Shown in pieces: positions 6,111 through 7,562 of a stretch of DNA of 7,562 nt. Numbering within the stretch: the stretch's first letter is position 1; each line of letters begins with the position of its first letter. This DNA comes from an uncultured Clostridia bacterium. Its GTDB lineage: Bacteria > Bacillota > Clostridia > Oscillospirales > UBA644. The position numbers were made by a program, and so were the translations under genes. The stretch covers positions 1 to 7,562 of the forward strand of contig CAJGDF010000082.1 in assembly GCA_904502105.1 (NCBI GenBank), in the 5' to 3' direction. Below the pieces are notes generated by a model, which saw only the letters and a program-made list of their open reading frames with translations, was not told the origin of the DNA and searched no databases.

Positions 6111-7304
6111 TTAGATAAATGCATCGTGGATAGCAACGAGTGCTTTATCACTGTCGTTGCGGTCGATAAGAACGCTGATCTTGATCTCGGATGTGCTGAT
6201 CATCTGAATGTTAACGCCAACAGAGTAGAGCGCTTCAAACATCTTTGCTGCAACACCTGCGTTAGACTGCATACCGGAACCTACAACAGAAACCTTGGAA
6301 ACATTATCATCGTGAGTGATGGTGTTTTCGGGATAAGATTCGTGAAGAATATCGAGAGCAGTCTGAGTATTGTCGGAAGCAACGGTAAAGGAAATATCCT
6401 TTGTACCGTGACGGCCGATAGACTGAAGAATAATATCAACGTTAATATTGTTCTGACCGAGAAGAGAGAAGAGTTTGAAGGCAACACCGGGGATGTCTTC
6501 AAGACCGATAACAGATATACGAGTGACGTTGTTATCTTTAGCAACGCCGGTTATAAGCATTTTTTCCACTTTTACATCCTCCTTAACGATGGTTCCGGGA
6601 ACACGTTTGAAGCTTGAGCAAACTTCAAGATTAACTCTGTATTTTTTTGCAAGCTCTACTGAACGGTTGCAGAGTACCTGCGCACCGAGAGATGCAAGCT
6701 CAAGCATTTCGTCATATGTGATTTCATTGAGTTTTTTTGCATTGGGAGCCTTACGGGGGTCAGCGGTATAAACGCCGTCAACGTCCGTAAATATCTGACA
6801 AAGGTCAGCTCTGAGGGTAGCCGCAATAGCAACAGCGGTCGTATCACTGCCGCCCCTGCCGAGAGTTGTTATGTCATCATATTTGTTTATACCCTGGAAG
6901 CCTGCACAGATAATGATCTTATGCTGGTCGAGTTCGCGGCGAAGACGCTCGTCAGAAACTGTTTTGATGCGGGCATTAGAGTATTTACTGTCGGATGTTA
7001 TACCGACCTGCCAAGCGTTAAGAGATGTTACGGGATAACCGAGGGCTTCTATTGCCATAGAGAGAAGAGCTGCGGAAGCCTGCTCGCCTGTTGTGAGAAG
7101 CATATCCATTTCACGCTTAGACGGTTTTGCATTGATTTCATGTGCTTTTTCGATGAGATCGTCAGTAGTATCGCCCTGTGCGGAAACAACTACGATAACA
7201 TCATTGCCGGCCTTATAAGTATCGGTAATTATACCCGCAACTCTGCGGATACGTTCGGCGTCGGCAACCGAACTGCCACCGAATTTCTGAACTATTAGGC
7301 TCAA
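6111..7304 (-). CDS. lysC: Aspartate kinase, monofunctional, with C-terminal ACT domains
   Basis: A 397-residue aspartokinase, the usual length. It phosphorylates aspartate with ATP, the first step toward Lys, Thr and Met. The kinase domain shows KFGGSSV at 7-13, VVSAQGDTTDDLI at 39-51, TTGEQ at 71-75, GRGGSDTTA at 149-157 and FTDVDGVYTADPR at 172-184. Two ACT domains follow, one starting near VTRISVIGLEDIPGVAFKLF and one near KVSVVGSGMQSNAGVAAKMF; these bind the feedback amino acid, but whether it is Lys or Thr cannot be read here. The start is TTG at 7304: an in-frame TAA lies just three codons upstream and no other start precedes the FGGSS loop. AAGGAG (7319-7314) is 9 bases before it. Residue Q43 replaces the more common M or P of the SAMGDTTD loop. 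The gene lies 6 bases after hom and 9 before the acetyltransferase. A possible internal translation start is listed separately. Confidence 0.96.
   Translation of the reverse strand: MSLIVQKFGGSSVADAERIRRVAGIITDTYKAGNDVIVVVSAQGDTTDDLIEKAHEINAKPSKREMDMLLTTGEQASAALLSMAIEALGYPVTSLNAWQVGITSDSKYSNARIKTVSDERLRRELDQHKIIICAGFQGINKYDDITTLGRGGSDTTAVAIAATLRADLCQIFTDVDGVYTADPRKAPNAKKLNEITYDEMLELASLGAQVLCNRSVELAKKYRVNLEVCSSFKRVPGTIVKEDVKVEKMLITGVAKDNNVTRISVIGLEDIPGVAFKLFSLLGQNNINVDIILQSIGRHGTKDISFTVASDNTQTALDILHESYPENTITHDDNVSKVSVVGSGMQSNAGVAAKMFEALYSVGVNIQMISTSEIKISVLIDRNDSDKALVAIHDAFI
6558..6584 (-). promoter_or_regulatory. Possible internal translation start in lysC (regulatory subunit)
   Basis: On the minus strand a full AAGGAGG (6584-6578) is followed after 8 bases by an in-frame GTG (6569-6567, codon 246), and three codons later by an in-frame ATG (codon 249). 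Starting at the GTG would give a 152-residue protein made of just the two ACT domains. In Bacillus subtilis the lysC gene is known to make a beta subunit of about this size from an internal in-frame start at the equivalent place. The AAGGAGG also encodes Lys-Glu within a KED segment, so it may simply reflect protein constraint. Confidence 0.5.
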
Positions 7305-7310
7305 AGTGTA

Positions 7311-7562
7311 TTACTCCTTAATAAGAACGATGTCATTCTTAAAATATTCAAGATTTAATTTATCAAAGCTGCGGACAAACGCAGAGTTATCAGCATCTAC
7401 CCAGAAAAGACTGCTCTTTTCCGTACCTTTTATACAATCGATGATATCAGCACCGACAGCGGAAGCAGTGGGCATTTTACCTGCGCCTCTGCCATAGAAT
7501 GTACAGTCACCGATAGCATCGCCCGTAACCATAATACCGTTGAAAACATCTTCGATATTGGC
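7311..7562 (-). CDS. hom: Homoserine dehydrogenase, C-terminal part
   Basis: The last 83 codons of a gene that continues past the window's right edge; the frame is open to base 7562. Homoserine dehydrogenase reduces aspartate semialdehyde to homoserine with NAD(P)H, the branch toward Thr and Met. The recognisable segment is GDCTFYGRGAGKMPTASAV followed by ADIID, the family's conserved C-terminal end of the catalytic domain. Only about 41 residues follow it, ending in NDIVLIKE. That is too short for the ACT domain found at the end of Bacillus-type Hom, so this is a short-tailed form. NAD-binding and main catalytic residues lie outside the window. Its last two codons, AAG GAG, form the ribosome binding site of lysC, so the two are coupled. 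Confidence 0.9.
   Translation of the reverse strand, partial: ANIEDVFNGIMVTGDAIGDCTFYGRGAGKMPTASAVGADIIDCIKGTEKSSLFWVDADNSAFVRSFDKLNLEYFKNDIVLIKE
7314..7319 (-). promoter_or_regulatory. lysC ribosome binding site formed by the last codons of hom
   Basis: AAGGAG, which is also the final Lys-Glu codon pair of hom, is followed by the hom TAA stop and, 9 bases after the site, by the TTG start of lysC. A ribosome terminating on hom sits on the lysC initiation site, so coupled translation is likely. The weak TTG start fits a gene that relies on such coupling. Confidence 0.85.

Noticed and set aside
6126..6617. Plus-strand open frame of 163 codons inside lysC
   Set aside because: It is antisense to the conserved ACT domains of lysC, and the translation resembles no family.

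Overview
The window reads as ordinary chromosomal DNA from a low-to-moderate-GC Firmicute. The best guess is an uncultured gut-type Clostridia of the Oscillospiraceae/Ruminococcaceae kind. This rests on the B12-radical-SAM (TIGR03960) plus TIGR03936 gene pair, strong AAGGAG-type ribosome binding sites with GTG and TTG starts, the tightly coupled hom-lysC order, and a lipoprotein-type solute-binding protein. The taxonomic call is inference from gene content only. No rRNA, tRNA, CRISPR array, insertion sequence or phage gene was seen, and no gene-free stretch exceeds about 60 bases.

Plus strand, 1-5279: the C-terminal end of a TIGR03960 radical SAM protein overlaps a TIGR03936/DUF2344 protein by 4 bases. 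After a 15-base gap comes a cysteine-hydrolase (isochorismatase-like) protein of unknown substrate. Then come a GalU-type sugar-1-phosphate uridylyltransferase and, 17 bases on, a LacX-like aldose 1-epimerase. The short gaps and good ribosome binding sites suggest one transcript. A strong hairpin without a T-run (3772-3804) separates this block from a gene for a secreted solute-binding lipoprotein with no permease genes beside it. A hairpin at 5286-5313 ends the plus-strand block.

Minus strand, 7562-5313: the C-terminal end of homoserine dehydrogenase (hom), then aspartate kinase (lysC, TTG start), then a GNAT acetyltransferase, packed with 6- and 9-base gaps. This is an aspartate-family amino-acid operon (Asp to homoserine, leading to Thr, Met and Lys) with an acetyltransferase appended. 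It converges on the solute-binding protein gene and shares the hairpin terminator with it.

The most interesting signals are small. An internal ribosome binding site and in-frame GTG inside lysC could produce a separate regulatory subunit, as known for Bacillus subtilis aspartokinase II. The last two codons of hom themselves form the ribosome binding site of lysC. The visible hom tail is too short for an ACT domain. The GalU protein departs from the usual family sequence at several conserved loops. I see no convincing new multi-gene system here.
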